Shown here: positions 44,979-55,213 of the stretch, piece by piece
How the letters are laid out: each line of letters begins with the position of its first letter
Numbering within the stretch: position 1 is the stretch's first letter
Assembly: GCA_018824405.1 (NCBI GenBank)
Contig: JAHJGO010000006.1
Span: 62,001 to 126,000 of the forward strand
Direction of reading: 5' to 3'
Length of the DNA stretch: 64,000 bases
Origin: Gammaproteobacteria bacterium
GTDB lineage: Bacteria; Pseudomonadota; Gammaproteobacteria; Burkholderiales; Sulfuricellaceae
Made by a program: the position numbers and the translations under genes
The notes under the pieces: model-generated
The model's database searches: none
What the model was told of the DNA's origin: nothing
The model's input: the letters and a program-made list of their open reading frames with translations, nothing else

Positions 44979-45428
44979 CTATTGTACAGGGACTGCGGGA
45001 GGCAAAACAGGCGGAGGGACAACTGGTTTAACTGGCCGGGGTTCAGTTGCGGGCTTCTGTTCTTCCTTTTGTCGCCACTTCTGCTTCAATTCCTGCCGCT
45101 TTTCGGGGGGCAGCTGCTTGAATTGCTGATAGCGCTGGCGCGCCTTTTCACGCTCTTCGAAGGTCAGCCTATCCCAATCCTTGAGTTGAGCCTGCACTCG
45201 TTGCTGCTCAAGCGGCGTCATTTTCAGGTAATGTTTGGCCACGCCCAGCAGCTTGAAGCGCTTGCGTGCTGACATGTCATCCCAGTTATTGGCTACCGGA
45301 GAGAGAATCTGCTTCTGTTCAGGGTTCAGCTCCGACCACCGTGGCGGCTTGGCAGAATCAACCGCGAAACTCGCACCAGGCACCAGCAACAGCCAGAACG
45401 CTAGCGCCGCGACGATTGATCTAGCCAT
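44979..45428 (-). CDS. DUF3106 periplasmic protein
   Basis: A signal peptide (ARSIVAALAFWLLLVPGASFA) precedes a helical, charged body: RWSELNPEQKQILSPVANNWDDMSARKRFKLLGVAKHYLKMTPLEQQRVQAQLKDWDRLTFEEREKAR, the DUF3106 pattern. The repeated W and L.PEQ motifs suggest helical hairpins like those of Zn-resistance/CpxP-type proteins. A Pro-rich C-terminus ends the protein. It belongs to the conserved betaproteobacterial cluster sigma factor-DUF3619-DUF3106-RDD and overlaps DUF3619. Confidence 0.85.
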   Translation of the reverse strand: MARSIVAALAFWLLLVPGASFAVDSAKPPRWSELNPEQKQILSPVANNWDDMSARKRFKLLGVAKHYLKMTPLEQQRVQAQLKDWDRLTFEEREKARQRYQQFKQLPPEKRQELKQKWRQKEEQKPATEPRPVKPVVPPPVLPPAVPVQ

Positions 45429-45775
45429 GAATTGAAATCGGAATCAAGATAAGCATGAACCGGCAAATCGCCTGCCAGCAAGGTGGCGTCCACATCATCC
45501 GGCTCTGTACCGTTGATCTCATGCCAGTTAAAAACAATCAGCAAACCCAGCAGTAAAATTACAAGCGGTATCCAGAAACGCAAATGCCCATGATGCTCAG
45601 AATGCACCTCGCCATGGCCCGCCGTAACCATGCCAAACACCTGCCCTGGATGGGCATGCGCAACCAAAGCCTGCTTGCGCGCCGACTGCAGACGTTCCAG
45701 CACGGAGCGATCCAGCTGATTGGCCCCGTAGTTTAGATGTTGGGTAATTTTTTTTGCTATGTCACGCTCATTCAT
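45401..45775 (-). CDS. DUF3619 membrane protein, possible anti-sigma partner
   Basis: The N-terminal cytoplasmic part MNERDIAKKITQHLNYGANQLDRSVLERLQSARKQAL resembles zinc-less anti-sigma domains. One membrane segment follows (RFWIPLVILLLGLLIVFNW), then a short periplasmic tail. AAGGAG lies upstream of the ATG at 45775. Immediate linkage and overlap with the sigma-factor gene suggest that it controls that sigma factor. This is inference from context, as the family is listed only as DUF3619. Confidence 0.82.
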   Translation of the reverse strand: MNERDIAKKITQHLNYGANQLDRSVLERLQSARKQALVAHAHPGQVFGMVTAGHGEVHSEHHGHLRFWIPLVILLLGLLIVFNWHEINGTEPDDVDATLLAGDLPVHAYLDSDFNSWLDQSSRR

Positions 45776-46338
45776 AGCCACACTCCTTTATTTTTCAGCA
45801 TGGCAGCCAGAGTATGCACTGCTCTTGAACAATGGGTTTTCACACTCCCTTCGGAGCAACCCATCGCCTCCGCCGTTTCGGCGACATCCATATCCTCCCA
45901 GTAACGCAGCACGAATGCTTCCCGTTGACGTGCTGGCAATTTTCCCACAGCATCTTCAATCGCAGCGAGCGTTTGCGCCCGATCCAGCTGGGTTGCCGGG
46001 TTCTCAAAGCAATTGGAGTCGCTTTGCACCTCCAGAGTTTCCAGCGGATCCTGCTCGTCACCCTCTTTATTGAAAGAAAATGATGACAACAAGGTGGTCC
46101 ACATCGCGCGGACCTTGTGGCGGCGGAAGTAATCACGAATGGCATTCTGCAGAATGCGCTGAAACAACATCGGCAACTCTTCGATCGGTCGCAAGCCATA
46201 TTTTTCCGCCAGCCTCATCATGGCGTCCTGCACGATATCCAGTGCGGCATGATCGTCATGCACGGCAAAGGCCGCCTGTTTGAACGCGCGCCGTTCAACC
46301 TGGATCAGAAAATCCGAAAGTTCGCGTTCAGTGGCCAG
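45772..46338 (-). CDS. ECF-type RNA polymerase sigma factor, apparently started at CTG
   Basis: A sigma-70 family factor. Region 2 is ALDIVQDAMMRLAEKYGLRPIEELPMLFQRILQNAIRDYFRRHKVR. Region 4 is AVGKLPARQREAFVLRYWEDMDVAETAEAMGCSEGSVKTHCSRAVHTL. Starting at the GTG at 46263 would remove part of region 2. The frame stays open upstream and encodes ATERELSDFLIQVERRAFKQAAFAV, which matches the N-terminus expected of this subgroup. The only in-frame initiator-like codon before it is a CTG at 46338, with GGGAT about nine bases upstream. The start is thus probably CTG, or the sequence has an error. Confidence 0.85.
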   Translation of the reverse strand: MATERELSDFLIQVERRAFKQAAFAVHDDHAALDIVQDAMMRLAEKYGLRPIEELPMLFQRILQNAIRDYFRRHKVRAMWTTLLSSFSFNKEGDEQDPLETLEVQSDSNCFENPATQLDRAQTLAAIEDAVGKLPARQREAFVLRYWEDMDVAETAEAMGCSEGSVKTHCSRAVHTLAAMLKNKGVWL

Positions 46339-46501
46339 TTTGCAATCCCGTAAACGAAGTAAATACTATGTTGTGCATCATAGCAAAAATTGTCCCGCCC
46401 AGACCGCCCCAAACCACCACTGTGATGCCGCACTTGACCAAACACTCGGCAACCATTACTGTTCTAGGTCTTTTTGTTAGTTTGTCAGACAAGGCATTTC
46501 C

Positions 46502-48205
46502 ATGGAGTTAACGGGCGCAGAAATCACTGTACGCTGCTTGGCGGAAGAGGGTGTCGAATATGTATTCGGCTATCCTGGCGGGGCAGTGCTCAACATCTAC
46601 GATGAAATTTACAAGCAGGACAAATTCAAGCATGTCCTGGTGCGTCACGAACAGGCGGCAGTACATGCTGCTGACGGCTATTCACGCGCCACTGGTCGCA
46701 CCGGTGTAGCGCTGGTCACGTCCGGACCGGGTGCAACCAATGCGGTCACCGGCATTGCCACGGCTTATATGGACTCGATACCGATGGTGGTCATCAGCGG
46801 CCAGGTGCCGACGCCTGCCATCGGCATGGACGCATTCCAGGAAGTGGATACCGTCGGAATTACGCGACCCTGCGTCAAGCACAACTTTCTGGTCAAGGAT
46901 ATCAGGGAGCTTGCAAGCACCATCAAGAAGGCATTCTATATCGCCTCGACAGGTCGGCCCGGCCCGGTTCTGGTGGACATCCCCAAGGATGTTACCCAGT
47001 TCACGACCGAGTACGAGTATCCCAAGAGCATCAGCCTGCGTTCCTATAATCCGGTCACCAAGGGTCATACGGGCCAGATCAAACGCGCCGTGCAGATGCT
47101 GCTGAACGCCAAGCGTCCGATGATTTACGCTGGCGGCGGCGTTATCCTCTCCGATGCAGCCAAGCAACTGACCGAACTGGCGCGCCTGCTGGGCTTCCCA
47201 TGTACCAACACCCTGATGGGCCTGGGCGGCTTTCCAGCATCCGATCCGCTTTCTGTAGGCATGCTCGGCATGCACGGTACCTATGAAGCCAACATGGCAG
47301 TGCACCACAGCGATGTTCTGGTGGCCATCGGCGCGCGTTTCGACGACCGAGTGATCGGCAATCCAGAGCACTTCTACCAGGAAGAACGCCAGATCATTCA
47401 CATCGACATCGACCCTTCCTCCATTTCCAAGCGCGTCAAGGTGGATGTGCCCATCGTCGGCAACGTGCCGGAGGTGCTGACGGAAATGATCAAGCTGATC
47501 AAGGCCAGCAAGGAAAAACCGGATCAGGCCGCGCTCAAGACCTGGCTCACGCAGATCGAGCTGTGGCGCTCACGTGATTGCCTCAAATATGACCGTAACA
47601 GCGATATCATCAAGCCCCAGTTCGTGCTGGAAAAACTGCATGAAATCACCGGGGGTGATGCCTTCGTGACTTCGGACGTGGGCCAGCACCAGATGTGGGC
47701 AGCGCAATTCTACAAGTTCGACAAGCCGCGCCGCTGGATCAACTCGGGCGGCCTGGGCACCATGGGTTTCGGCCTGCCGGCCGCCATGGGCGTACAACTG
47801 GCCCACCCTGAAGCGATGGTTGCCTGCGTCACCGGCGAAGGCAGCATCCAGATGAATATCCAGGAACTGGCCACCTGCAAGCAATTCAATATTCCCATCA
47901 AGATCATCCTGCTCAACAACCGCTATCTGGGCATGGTGCGGCAGTGGCAGGAGTTTTTCTACGGTGAGCGCTATGCCGAGTCCTACATGGACACCCTGCC
48001 GGATTTCGTCAAACTGGCCGAGGCATACGGCCATGCCGGGCGCCGCATCGACAACCCGGCCGAGGTGGAAGATGCGCTCAAATGGGCGTTCTCCGCAGAA
48101 ATGAAGGATACGCTGGTATTCCTCGACTTCCGTACCGATCAGACCGAGAACGTGTACCCCATGATCCCGGGCGGCAAGGGCTTGTCTGAAATGATTCTGG
48201 TGTAA
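46502..48205 (+). CDS. ilvB: Acetolactate synthase large subunit
   Basis: This TPP enzyme makes acetolactate or acetohydroxybutyrate, the first common step of Val, Leu and Ile synthesis. The N-terminal TPP-binding part has VFGYPGGAVLNIYDEIY and RHEQAAVHAADGYSRATG, with the activating Glu. A central FAD-like domain follows. The C-terminal domain has GLGTMGFGLPAAMG and VTGEGSIQMNIQEL, where GEG stands in place of the usual GDG of the TPP motif, a variant seen in other betaproteobacteria. It heads ilvB-ilvH-ilvC-psd-pssA. No leader peptide attenuator was evident in the ~160 bases upstream. Confidence 0.95.
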   Translation: MELTGAEITVRCLAEEGVEYVFGYPGGAVLNIYDEIYKQDKFKHVLVRHEQAAVHAADGYSRATGRTGVALVTSGPGATNAVTGIATAYMDSIPMVVISGQVPTPAIGMDAFQEVDTVGITRPCVKHNFLVKDIRELASTIKKAFYIASTGRPGPVLVDIPKDVTQFTTEYEYPKSISLRSYNPVTKGHTGQIKRAVQMLLNAKRPMIYAGGGVILSDAAKQLTELARLLGFPCTNTLMGLGGFPASDPLSVGMLGMHGTYEANMAVHHSDVLVAIGARFDDRVIGNPEHFYQEERQIIHIDIDPSSISKRVKVDVPIVGNVPEVLTEMIKLIKASKEKPDQAALKTWLTQIELWRSRDCLKYDRNSDIIKPQFVLEKLHEITGGDAFVTSDVGQHQMWAAQFYKFDKPRRWINSGGLGTMGFGLPAAMGVQLAHPEAMVACVTGEGSIQMNIQELATCKQFNIPIKIILLNNRYLGMVRQWQEFFYGERYAESYMDTLPDFVKLAEAYGHAGRRIDNPAEVEDALKWAFSAEMKDTLVFLDFRTDQTENVYPMIPGGKGLSEMILV

Positions 48206-48207
48206 AT

Positions 48208-48695
48208 ATGAGACACATTATCTCTCTCCTGATGGAAAACGAAGCCGGCGCCCTGTCCCGCGTGGCGGGCCTGTTCTCGGCCCGCGGCTACAATATTGAA
48301 TCGCTCACGGTAGCGCCCACCGAAGACGAAACCATGTCGCGCATGACCATTGTCACGCGCGGCTCGGATGAAGTCATCGAGCAGATCACCAAACAACTCA
48401 ACAAGCTGATTGATACCGTCAAGGTGGTGGATCTGTCGGATGGTGAACATATAGAGCGTGAACTGATGCTGGTCAAGGTGCGCGCCGAAGGTGAATGGCG
48501 CGAAGAAATGAAACGCATGTCGGACATTTTCCGCGGCCGCATCATCGATGTCACTGACAAGACCTACACCATCGAAATGACCGGCGCCGGCCACAAGCTG
48601 GATGCCTTCCTTGAAGCACTGGACAAGAGTGCATTACTGGAAACGGTGCGTACCGGAGCATCGGGTATCGGGCGTGGCGAAAGAATTTTAAAATC

Positions 48696-48699
<4 letters not shown>
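48208..48699 (+). CDS. ilvH: Acetolactate synthase small (regulatory) subunit
   Basis: This is the regulatory subunit that binds valine and stimulates IlvB. The ACT domain is clear: RHIISLLMENEAGALSRVAGLFSARGYNIESLTVAPTEDETMSRMTIVTRG. A second ACT-like half follows, with RELMLVKVRAEGEWREEMKRMSDIFRGRIIDVTDKTYTIEMTG. It is two bases after ilvB. Its stop lies in the first heptamers of a repeat element. Confidence 0.95.
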
Positions 48700-49819
<1,120 letters not shown>

Positions 49820-49820
<1 letters not shown>

Positions 49821-49892
49821 TGATGGGAAAGCGGTGATGGGTAACGGGGAAACCCCGCACTACCCATCACCCATCCCTCATTACCCATTACC
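49820..49892. repeat. Heptad-periodic inverted repeat between ilvC and psd
   Basis: The left arm is GTGATGG GAAAGCG GTGATGG GTAACGG (49820-49847). The right arm is CTACCCA TCACCCA TCCCTCA TTACCCA TTACC (49860-49892). The arms are close reverse complements, with a GGGG/CCCC inner stem. The heptamers match those of the gspI/gspJ element. The element ends just before the psd start, so it leaves little room for a ribosome site. Confidence 0.85.
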
Positions 49893-49895
49893 AGC

Positions 49896-50567
49896 ATGTG
49901 CATCGGCGTAGCCCCTCCCAAATTGAATAACTATCCTCACCCTATTATTGCTCGTGAAGGCTGGCCCTTCCTGGCTGCGGCTATTATTGCCTCCCTTTTT
50001 GTGACGATCCTGTACGGCTGGCTGCCCGCCCTGCCGCTGTGGATCATCACCCTGTTCGTACTGCAATTTTTTCGTGACCCGGCACGCACCGTGCCAGAGG
50101 CGCCCAATGCAGTGCTTTCGCCCGCGGATGGCCGCATCGTCGCCGTGGAACGCGCATACGATCACTATCTGCAGCGCGATGCCCTGAAAATCAGCGTTTT
50201 CATGAATGTGTTCAATGTGCATTCCAACCGCAGCCCGGTGGATGGCACGGTGAAAGACGTCTGGTACCACCCCGGAAAATTCTTCAATGCCGACCTCGCC
50301 AAAGCCTCGCTGGAAAACGAGCGCAACGCAGTGTGGCTGCAAACCAAAAATGGCGTGGATGTTACTTCGGTTCAAGTGGCGGGACTGATTGCCCGGCGCA
50401 TCCTGTGTTATGTCGTACCAGGTGACGAACTTGCCCGTGGCCAGCGTTATGGCTTCATTCGCTTTGGCTCCAGAGTGGACGTTTATCTGCCACTGACCGC
50501 CCAACCGAAGGTCAGTCTGGGCGACAAGGTTCACGCTACGGAAACCATATTGGCAGAGCTTGTCTAA
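49896..50567 (+). CDS. psd: Phosphatidylserine decarboxylase (PSD-A type, proenzyme)
   Basis: This makes phosphatidylethanolamine from phosphatidylserine and is self-cleaved to a pyruvoyl enzyme. A membrane-associated N-terminal segment ([35 protein letters not shown]) is followed by [22 protein letters not shown] and [18 protein letters not shown]. The GS cleavage site lies in [13 protein letters not shown]. The 223-residue length is the short PSD-A form. It overlaps the frame of pssA, and both stand next to ilvC as in other betaproteobacteria. Confidence 0.93.
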   Translation: MCIGVAPPKLNNYPHPIIAREGWPFLAAAIIASLFVTILYGWLPALPLWIITLFVLQFFRDPARTVPEAPNAVLSPADGRIVAVERAYDHYLQRDALKISVFMNVFNVHSNRSPVDGTVKDVWYHPGKFFNADLAKASLENERNAVWLQTKNGVDVTSVQVAGLIARRILCYVVPGDELARGQRYGFIRFGSRVDVYLPLTAQPKVSLGDKVHATETILAELV

Positions 50568-50574
50568 GCAATCT

Positions 50575-51351
50575 ATGCAAGAACCGGAAACTTCCAAAGC
50601 ACTGATCGATCCCAACCAGCGGCGCCGCGGTATTTTTCTGCTGCCCAACCTGCTCACCACCGCCGCGCTGTTCGCCGGCTTCTATTCCATTGTCCAGGCC
50701 ATGAACGGGCGCTACGAAGCAGCTGCAGTCGCCATTTTCATCGCCATGGTGCTGGATGGGCTGGATGGCCGGGTAGCGCGCATGACACGCACCCAGAGCG
50801 CTTTTGGAGCGGAATATGACTCCCTCTCCGACATGGTCTCCTTCGGCGTCGCGCCTGCGCTGGTCGTCTACGTCTGGGCGCTGAAAGACATGGGGAAGCT
50901 CGGCTGGATCGCGGCTTTCGTATACTGTGCCAGCGCTGCTCTTCGATTGGCACGCTTCAACACCCAGCTCGAAGTGGCGGACAAGCGTTTTTTTCAGGGT
51001 CTGCCCAGTCCTGCCGCAGCCGCGCTGATTGCCGGGCTGATCTGGGTGATGCACGATTATGGCATCAAGGGTGGCGAGATCCGCTGGCTGGCCTGGGGAA
51101 TGACGCTTTTTGCCGGCCTCACCATGGTCAGCAATATCCGCTATTACAGCGGCAAGGACATCAACCTGCGCCGTAGCGTCCCGTTTACATTCGTGCTGCT
51201 GATCGTACTCGGCTTTATCCTGATCTCGCTTGATCCGGCCCATGTGCTGTTTGGCGCTTTCGTACTTTATGGCCTGTCGGGCTATGCTGGCTGGCTGTGG
51301 CAGCACAGGCGCTCGCGCCGGGCAAGGATAGAACCACCCGCATCAGAATAA
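50575..51351 (+). CDS. pssA: CDP-diacylglycerol-serine O-phosphatidyltransferase
   Basis: This makes phosphatidylserine from CDP-diacylglycerol and serine, the substrate of the psd product. The CDP-alcohol phosphatidyltransferase signature DGLDGRVARMTRTQSAFGAEYDSLSD is intact (D-G-x2-A-R-x8-G-x3-D-x3-D), with several membrane segments after it. The ATG at 50575 is chosen; a TTG at 50560 lies inside the psd end. It completes the operon and no strong terminator follows. Confidence 0.94.
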   Translation: MQEPETSKALIDPNQRRRGIFLLPNLLTTAALFAGFYSIVQAMNGRYEAAAVAIFIAMVLDGLDGRVARMTRTQSAFGAEYDSLSDMVSFGVAPALVVYVWALKDMGKLGWIAAFVYCASAALRLARFNTQLEVADKRFFQGLPSPAAAALIAGLIWVMHDYGIKGGEIRWLAWGMTLFAGLTMVSNIRYYSGKDINLRRSVPFTFVLLIVLGFILISLDPAHVLFGAFVLYGLSGYAGWLWQHRRSRRARIEPPASE

Positions 51352-51488
51352 GTATCAAATTACCGTGCCTGTGGCCACCTCAATCCGGTCGGTGCACCAC
51401 ACACATCATGATCCATCATTACACCATTACGCCTGGACCGGTCCCTGGCACAAATACCAGGGCAGGCAACCAGGAGCAATAGAACAAC

Positions 51489-52883
51489 ATGTCATTTGAA
51501 TCACTTGGGCTAGCACCCGAAATCCTGCGCGCGGTGGCCGATCAAGGCTATACCGAACCTACCCCGATTCAGGCCCAGGCCATTCCCGTCGTGCTACAGG
51601 GGCGCGACATCATGGCCGGCGCACAGACCGGCACCGGCAAGACAGCCGGCTTCACCCTGCCCTTGCTGCACCGCCTCGCCGCCCACGCCAGCACCAGCAC
51701 CTCGCCAGCCAGGCACCCGGTGCGCGCGCTGATTCTCACCCCCACGCGCGAACTGGCGGCTCAGGTCGAGGAAAGCGTGCGCACTTACGGCAAATACCTG
51801 CCGCTCAAAGCCACCGTGATTTATGGCGGGGTCAACATGAACCCGCAAACCGAGGCCCTGCGCACCGGCGTGGACATCGTGGTTGCCACTCCCGGCCGCC
51901 TGCTGGACCATGTACAGCAAAAAAGCATCAACCTGTCACGGGTCGAATTCCTGGTACTGGACGAAGCCGACCGCATGCTGGACATGGGCTTCCTGCCAGA
52001 CCTCAAGCGCATCATGGATCTGCTGCCCAAACAGCGTCAGAGCCTGCTGTTTTCCGCCACCTTCGCGGAAGAAATCAAGCGTCTTTCAGATTCACTGCTG
52101 CGCGACCCGATCCTGATCGAAGTGGCGCGCCGCAACACCGCCGCCGAAACCGTCACCCAGATCGCCTACCATGTAGATCAGGAGCGCAAGCGCGAATTGC
52201 TCGCCCATCTGATCAAGAGCCAGGATCTGCGCCAGGTGCTGGTCTTTACCCGCACCAAGCACGGCGCCGACCGCCTTGCCCACCAACTCGACCGCGACGG
52301 CATCCGCTCTGACGCGATTCACGGCGACAAGACCCAGCCGCAACGCACCAAGGCCCTGTCGGATTTCAAGGAAGGCGTAGTGCGGGTGCTGGTGGCCACC
52401 GACGTGGCCGCGCGCGGCATCGACATCGACCAGCTTCCCCATGTCTTCAATTTCGAGATGCCCAATTCGCCAGAAGATTACGTGCACCGCATCGGACGCA
52501 CCGGTCGCGCCGGCAGCCAGGGCGACGCGATTTCTCTGGTGAGCGGGGAAGAAATGCGGATGCTGGGCGAGATCGAACGTCTTATCAAGCGCGAAATTCC
52601 CAAGGAGGTCGTCGCGGGTTTCGAGCCGGGGACGGCATCCAGTTCCACCGACTCCACCAGGGATCGTGCTCCACGAGGGCGTGAACGCGCTCCCCAGCGC
52701 CGGCCAGAAATCCCACCTGCTGCTGAGCGCCATGCCCAGCGCGCGCCAAGCGAAGGCCTGCCGAAACCGGCTGCCAACAACCACCACCAGAAGCAGCCGA
52801 TGGGCCATGCAGCTTCGCATGGAAAGCGGCCGCAGCGGCAGGTTGCGGCGCTATTGGGCGGGTTGAAGAAGAAGGACAGTTAA
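51489..52883 (+). CDS. rhlE: ATP-dependent RNA helicase RhlE
   Basis: A DEAD-box helicase of RNA decay and ribosome assembly, and a common partner of RNase E in proteobacteria. The motifs in order are the Q-motif with [35 protein letters not shown], Ia [21 protein letters not shown], then [12 protein letters not shown] and [10 protein letters not shown]. The basic, low-complexity C-terminus (about residues 375-464) fits RhlE. It is separated from pssA by 137 bases that hold no gene. Confidence 0.93.
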   Translation: MSFESLGLAPEILRAVADQGYTEPTPIQAQAIPVVLQGRDIMAGAQTGTGKTAGFTLPLLHRLAAHASTSTSPARHPVRALILTPTRELAAQVEESVRTYGKYLPLKATVIYGGVNMNPQTEALRTGVDIVVATPGRLLDHVQQKSINLSRVEFLVLDEADRMLDMGFLPDLKRIMDLLPKQRQSLLFSATFAEEIKRLSDSLLRDPILIEVARRNTAAETVTQIAYHVDQERKRELLAHLIKSQDLRQVLVFTRTKHGADRLAHQLDRDGIRSDAIHGDKTQPQRTKALSDFKEGVVRVLVATDVAARGIDIDQLPHVFNFEMPNSPEDYVHRIGRTGRAGSQGDAISLVSGEEMRMLGEIERLIKREIPKEVVAGFEPGTASSSTDSTRDRAPRGRERAPQRRPEIPPAAERHAQRAPSEGLPKPAANNHHQKQPMGHAASHGKRPQRQVAALLGGLKKKDS

Positions 52884-53124
52884 TTCAAGTCGGCATTTCT
52901 TTGTTGATGTTTGCGAATAAATATCTAGGCATTGAACCATTTCGCCAGATTCAGGGAAATCTGAATCGCGCTGCTTCGCACCCTTCTAAAAACCTTCTCT
53001 GATCATGATTCCGGCGTATCGCCTTGAGAGATATGCCGATGGCGTGCATACTCTTGGCCTGTCCATACTATGGATTCAATTAATACATGGACCCGCCTAA
53101 TAACTGTTAGAAACTGGAGTCATC

Positions 53125-53931
53125 TTGGTATCACCACGACTGGTCGCAAAAATCGAATCCGAAGAGGCAACCCTTCGATTAGCTGTTCTTATTGACGCTG
53201 ACAACGCTCAGGCCGCCGTTATTGACGGCCTACTTGCTGAAATTGCAAGATTTGGGGAAGCAACTGTCAGACGAATATACGGAGATTTTACTTCTCCCAC
53301 GAGTTCCTCTTGGAAAAAGGTGTTGCAGCGTTATGCGATCAAGCCAGTCCAACAGTTTGCGTATACAACCGGAAAAAATGCCACAGACAGCACACTGATT
53401 ATTGATGCGATGGACCTACTCTACACGCGAAAATTTGATGGATTTTGCCTGATTACCAGCGACAGTGACTTCACAGGACTTGCCATGCGGTTGCGTGAAG
53501 AGGGGCTGACAGTTCTTGGATTTGGTGAAAAGAAGACGCCTGAGGCATTTCGCAATGCATGCCACAAATTTGTATTTACCGAAGTACTTCGTCCTGGCGC
53601 TACGGCTGATTCGGTCAGCCAACCTCCAAGAGTTGAAGCTGAGCAAAAACCTATGCCGTCTCCGACAACTACCGAAGCAACTGAGTCTAGGCTTGAATTC
53701 CCCAAGCAATTCGTTCTAACTGCACTTGATCAGTCAATTGATGATGCCGGATGGGCACATCTTGGCACCTTCGGGAGCTACCTTACCAAGCTACAACCTG
53801 ATTTTGACTCCAGGCTATATGGATTCAAAAAGCTCTCTGACCTCGTAAAAGCCAAGACCAATCTCTTCGTAACAGAAGAGCGGCAAGCACCGGGGTCAAA
53901 TCAGAAAGTTCTGTACCTTCGTGCAAAATAA
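53125..53931 (+). CDS. NYN-domain (LabA/DUF88) protein with C-terminal LOTUS/OST-HTH
   Basis: This is a predicted RNase. The N-terminal NYN domain of PIN-like fold has LAVLIDADNAQAAVIDGLL (first Asp), the Asp of DSTLIIDAMDLL and FCLITSDSDFTGLAMRLRE (last Asp pair). After a linker of ~35 residues comes an OST-HTH/LOTUS-type domain at about residues 195-268 (FVLTALDQSIDDAGWAHLGTFGSYLTKLQPDFDSRLYGFKKLSDLVKA), which binds RNA in this family. The start is TTG with GGAG five bases upstream. Bacterial LabA-type proteins with this layout are widespread; their targets are mostly unknown. Confidence 0.88.
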   Translation: MVSPRLVAKIESEEATLRLAVLIDADNAQAAVIDGLLAEIARFGEATVRRIYGDFTSPTSSSWKKVLQRYAIKPVQQFAYTTGKNATDSTLIIDAMDLLYTRKFDGFCLITSDSDFTGLAMRLREEGLTVLGFGEKKTPEAFRNACHKFVFTEVLRPGATADSVSQPPRVEAEQKPMPSPTTTEATESRLEFPKQFVLTALDQSIDDAGWAHLGTFGSYLTKLQPDFDSRLYGFKKLSDLVKAKTNLFVTEERQAPGSNQKVLYLRAK

Positions 53932-54037
53932 TCTTAACCCTTCAGACAGCTCGTGTAGGACGCAATAACCAACGGGCATTGCGCCGTATGTGATGAAACA
54001 TGGCTATTTGATGCGCTTCGCGCGAGTGTTTGATTGC

Positions 54038-54615
54038 CGGGGGCAGCCCGGCGGCTGATTACCTTTCTTGCTTTGCCAAGAAAGGTAATCCCACCCGCAA
54101 GGAGTGTCCCCGCCGGACGCTCTGTGCTGCGCACAGGTCGCGGCGAGAAAAGAAGGCAACCCCCATCCACCGCCCCTTCGGGGTTCCCTGTGCTGCTCGC
54201 CAAGCCGGGCGGCTGCGGAACTCGCGCTACGCGCTCAAACAGTCCTCGCCGACTGCCCCCGGCTTGGCTGTGCTGCTCGGCGGTGGACCGAGGGGAGTTT
54301 GTCGTGACACGACCGGCTGGTCTTCGATCTGGCGTAAAACGAACAGCTTCTTTCGAGAGCACCGAGCGTGGAGCCGCCACCCCTTTCCCCTCTGCGCCGC
54401 TTCGGTTTGGTCAACAAATTGGGGGCCTTCGGCTGCGCCCTGTTTGAGCTCCGCGGCAGGGCACGGTTTGTGTGCCCTGCTAGGGCGAGTTGCGCAGACG
54501 CCCAATTTGTTGACCAAACCGAAGGAACCCGAAGGGCGGCGCAGCGGGGTCGCCTTTTCTTGGTTACCTTCTTTTGGCGAAGCAAAAGAAGTGACCCGCT
54601 CGCCGGGCGGCCCCG
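54038..54615. mobile_element. Composite palindromic element with terminal inverted repeats, non-coding
   Basis: The outer arms GGGGGCAGCCCGGCGGC and GCTCGCCGGGCGGCCCC are inverted. Inside are a hairpin ATTACCTTTCTTG/CAAGAAAGGTAAT (54058-54089), a GCCAAGCCGGGC/GCCCCCGGCTTGGC pairing, a perfect 24-bp inverted repeat (54400-54423 with 54501-54524) and a hairpin GGTTACCTTCTTTTG/CAAAAGAAGTGACC (54562-54596). No ORF inside looks real. The AAAGAAGGTAACC-type hairpins belong to repeats seen in many betaproteobacterial and xanthomonad genomes. A MITE-like element or a structured RNA is possible. It fills most of the gap between the NYN gene and the DUF924 gene. Confidence 0.7.
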
Positions 54616-54653
54616 GCACCTAAACCATCATGCGCAAAGCGCATCACAGCTAC

Positions 54654-55211
54654 CTACCCCAGAAAAGCCTCCTTCGACCCCAGATAATCCAGCTCCTCCC
54701 GACTACTCTCCCGCCCCAGAATCGCATTGCGATGCGGAAAACGCCCAAACCGCCTGATCAAGTCACGGTGATGCCTGGCAAAGCGTACATTCCCTTCCAG
54801 CCCAGCCTGCTCGAACATCTGCACCGAAAGATCCTGATCCAGAAGATTCTCGCTATGCATCAACGGCATGTACAGAAACCCCAGGCGCTCGGGAGCAATC
54901 TCCCTGTCGTAACCCCTGGCAATGGCCAATTTGCAGATTTCGACCGCCCGCTGCTCGGTCGAAAAACTCTTGGCCTCGCCGCGAAACATGTTGAGCGGCA
55001 ACTGATCGAGCACGATCACCAAAGCCAGGCAACCCTGCGAACTGTTTTTCCAGTCTTCAAGCCGCCCATCGGCAGCCGCTAGCCACACCGATTCAAATCG
55101 GGCGCGAATGTCCGCATCCAGTACCGGCGTACAAGAAAACCAGCGCGAGCGCATCGGTTCCGTATACCAGAAATCGAGAATACTGCCGGGATTGAAGACT
55201 GGCTCTGCCAT
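54654..55211 (-). CDS. DUF924 family protein
   Basis: This is a helical protein of unknown function. The opening ILDFWYTEPMRSRWFSCTPVLDADIRARFESVWLAAADGRLEDW, then LALVIVLDQLPLNMFRGEAKSFSTEQRAVEICKLAI, and LGFLYMPLMHSENLLDQDLSVQMFE are all hallmarks of DUF924. The start at 55211 lies right after the stop of the helicase gene (TGATCATG), so it is likely cotranslated with it. The family adopts a tetratricopeptide-like fold. Confidence 0.92.
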   Translation of the reverse strand: MAEPVFNPGSILDFWYTEPMRSRWFSCTPVLDADIRARFESVWLAAADGRLEDWKNSSQGCLALVIVLDQLPLNMFRGEAKSFSTEQRAVEICKLAIARGYDREIAPERLGFLYMPLMHSENLLDQDLSVQMFEQAGLEGNVRFARHHRDLIRRFGRFPHRNAILGRESSREELDYLGSKEAFLG

Positions 55212-55213
55212 GA

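Noticed and set aside
54030-54623. Several overlapping open frames of 100-200 codons on both strands
   Set aside because: They lie wholly in a palindromic element, mirror each other across its inverted repeats, and have no domain or ribosome site. They are typical over-annotations of this repeat.
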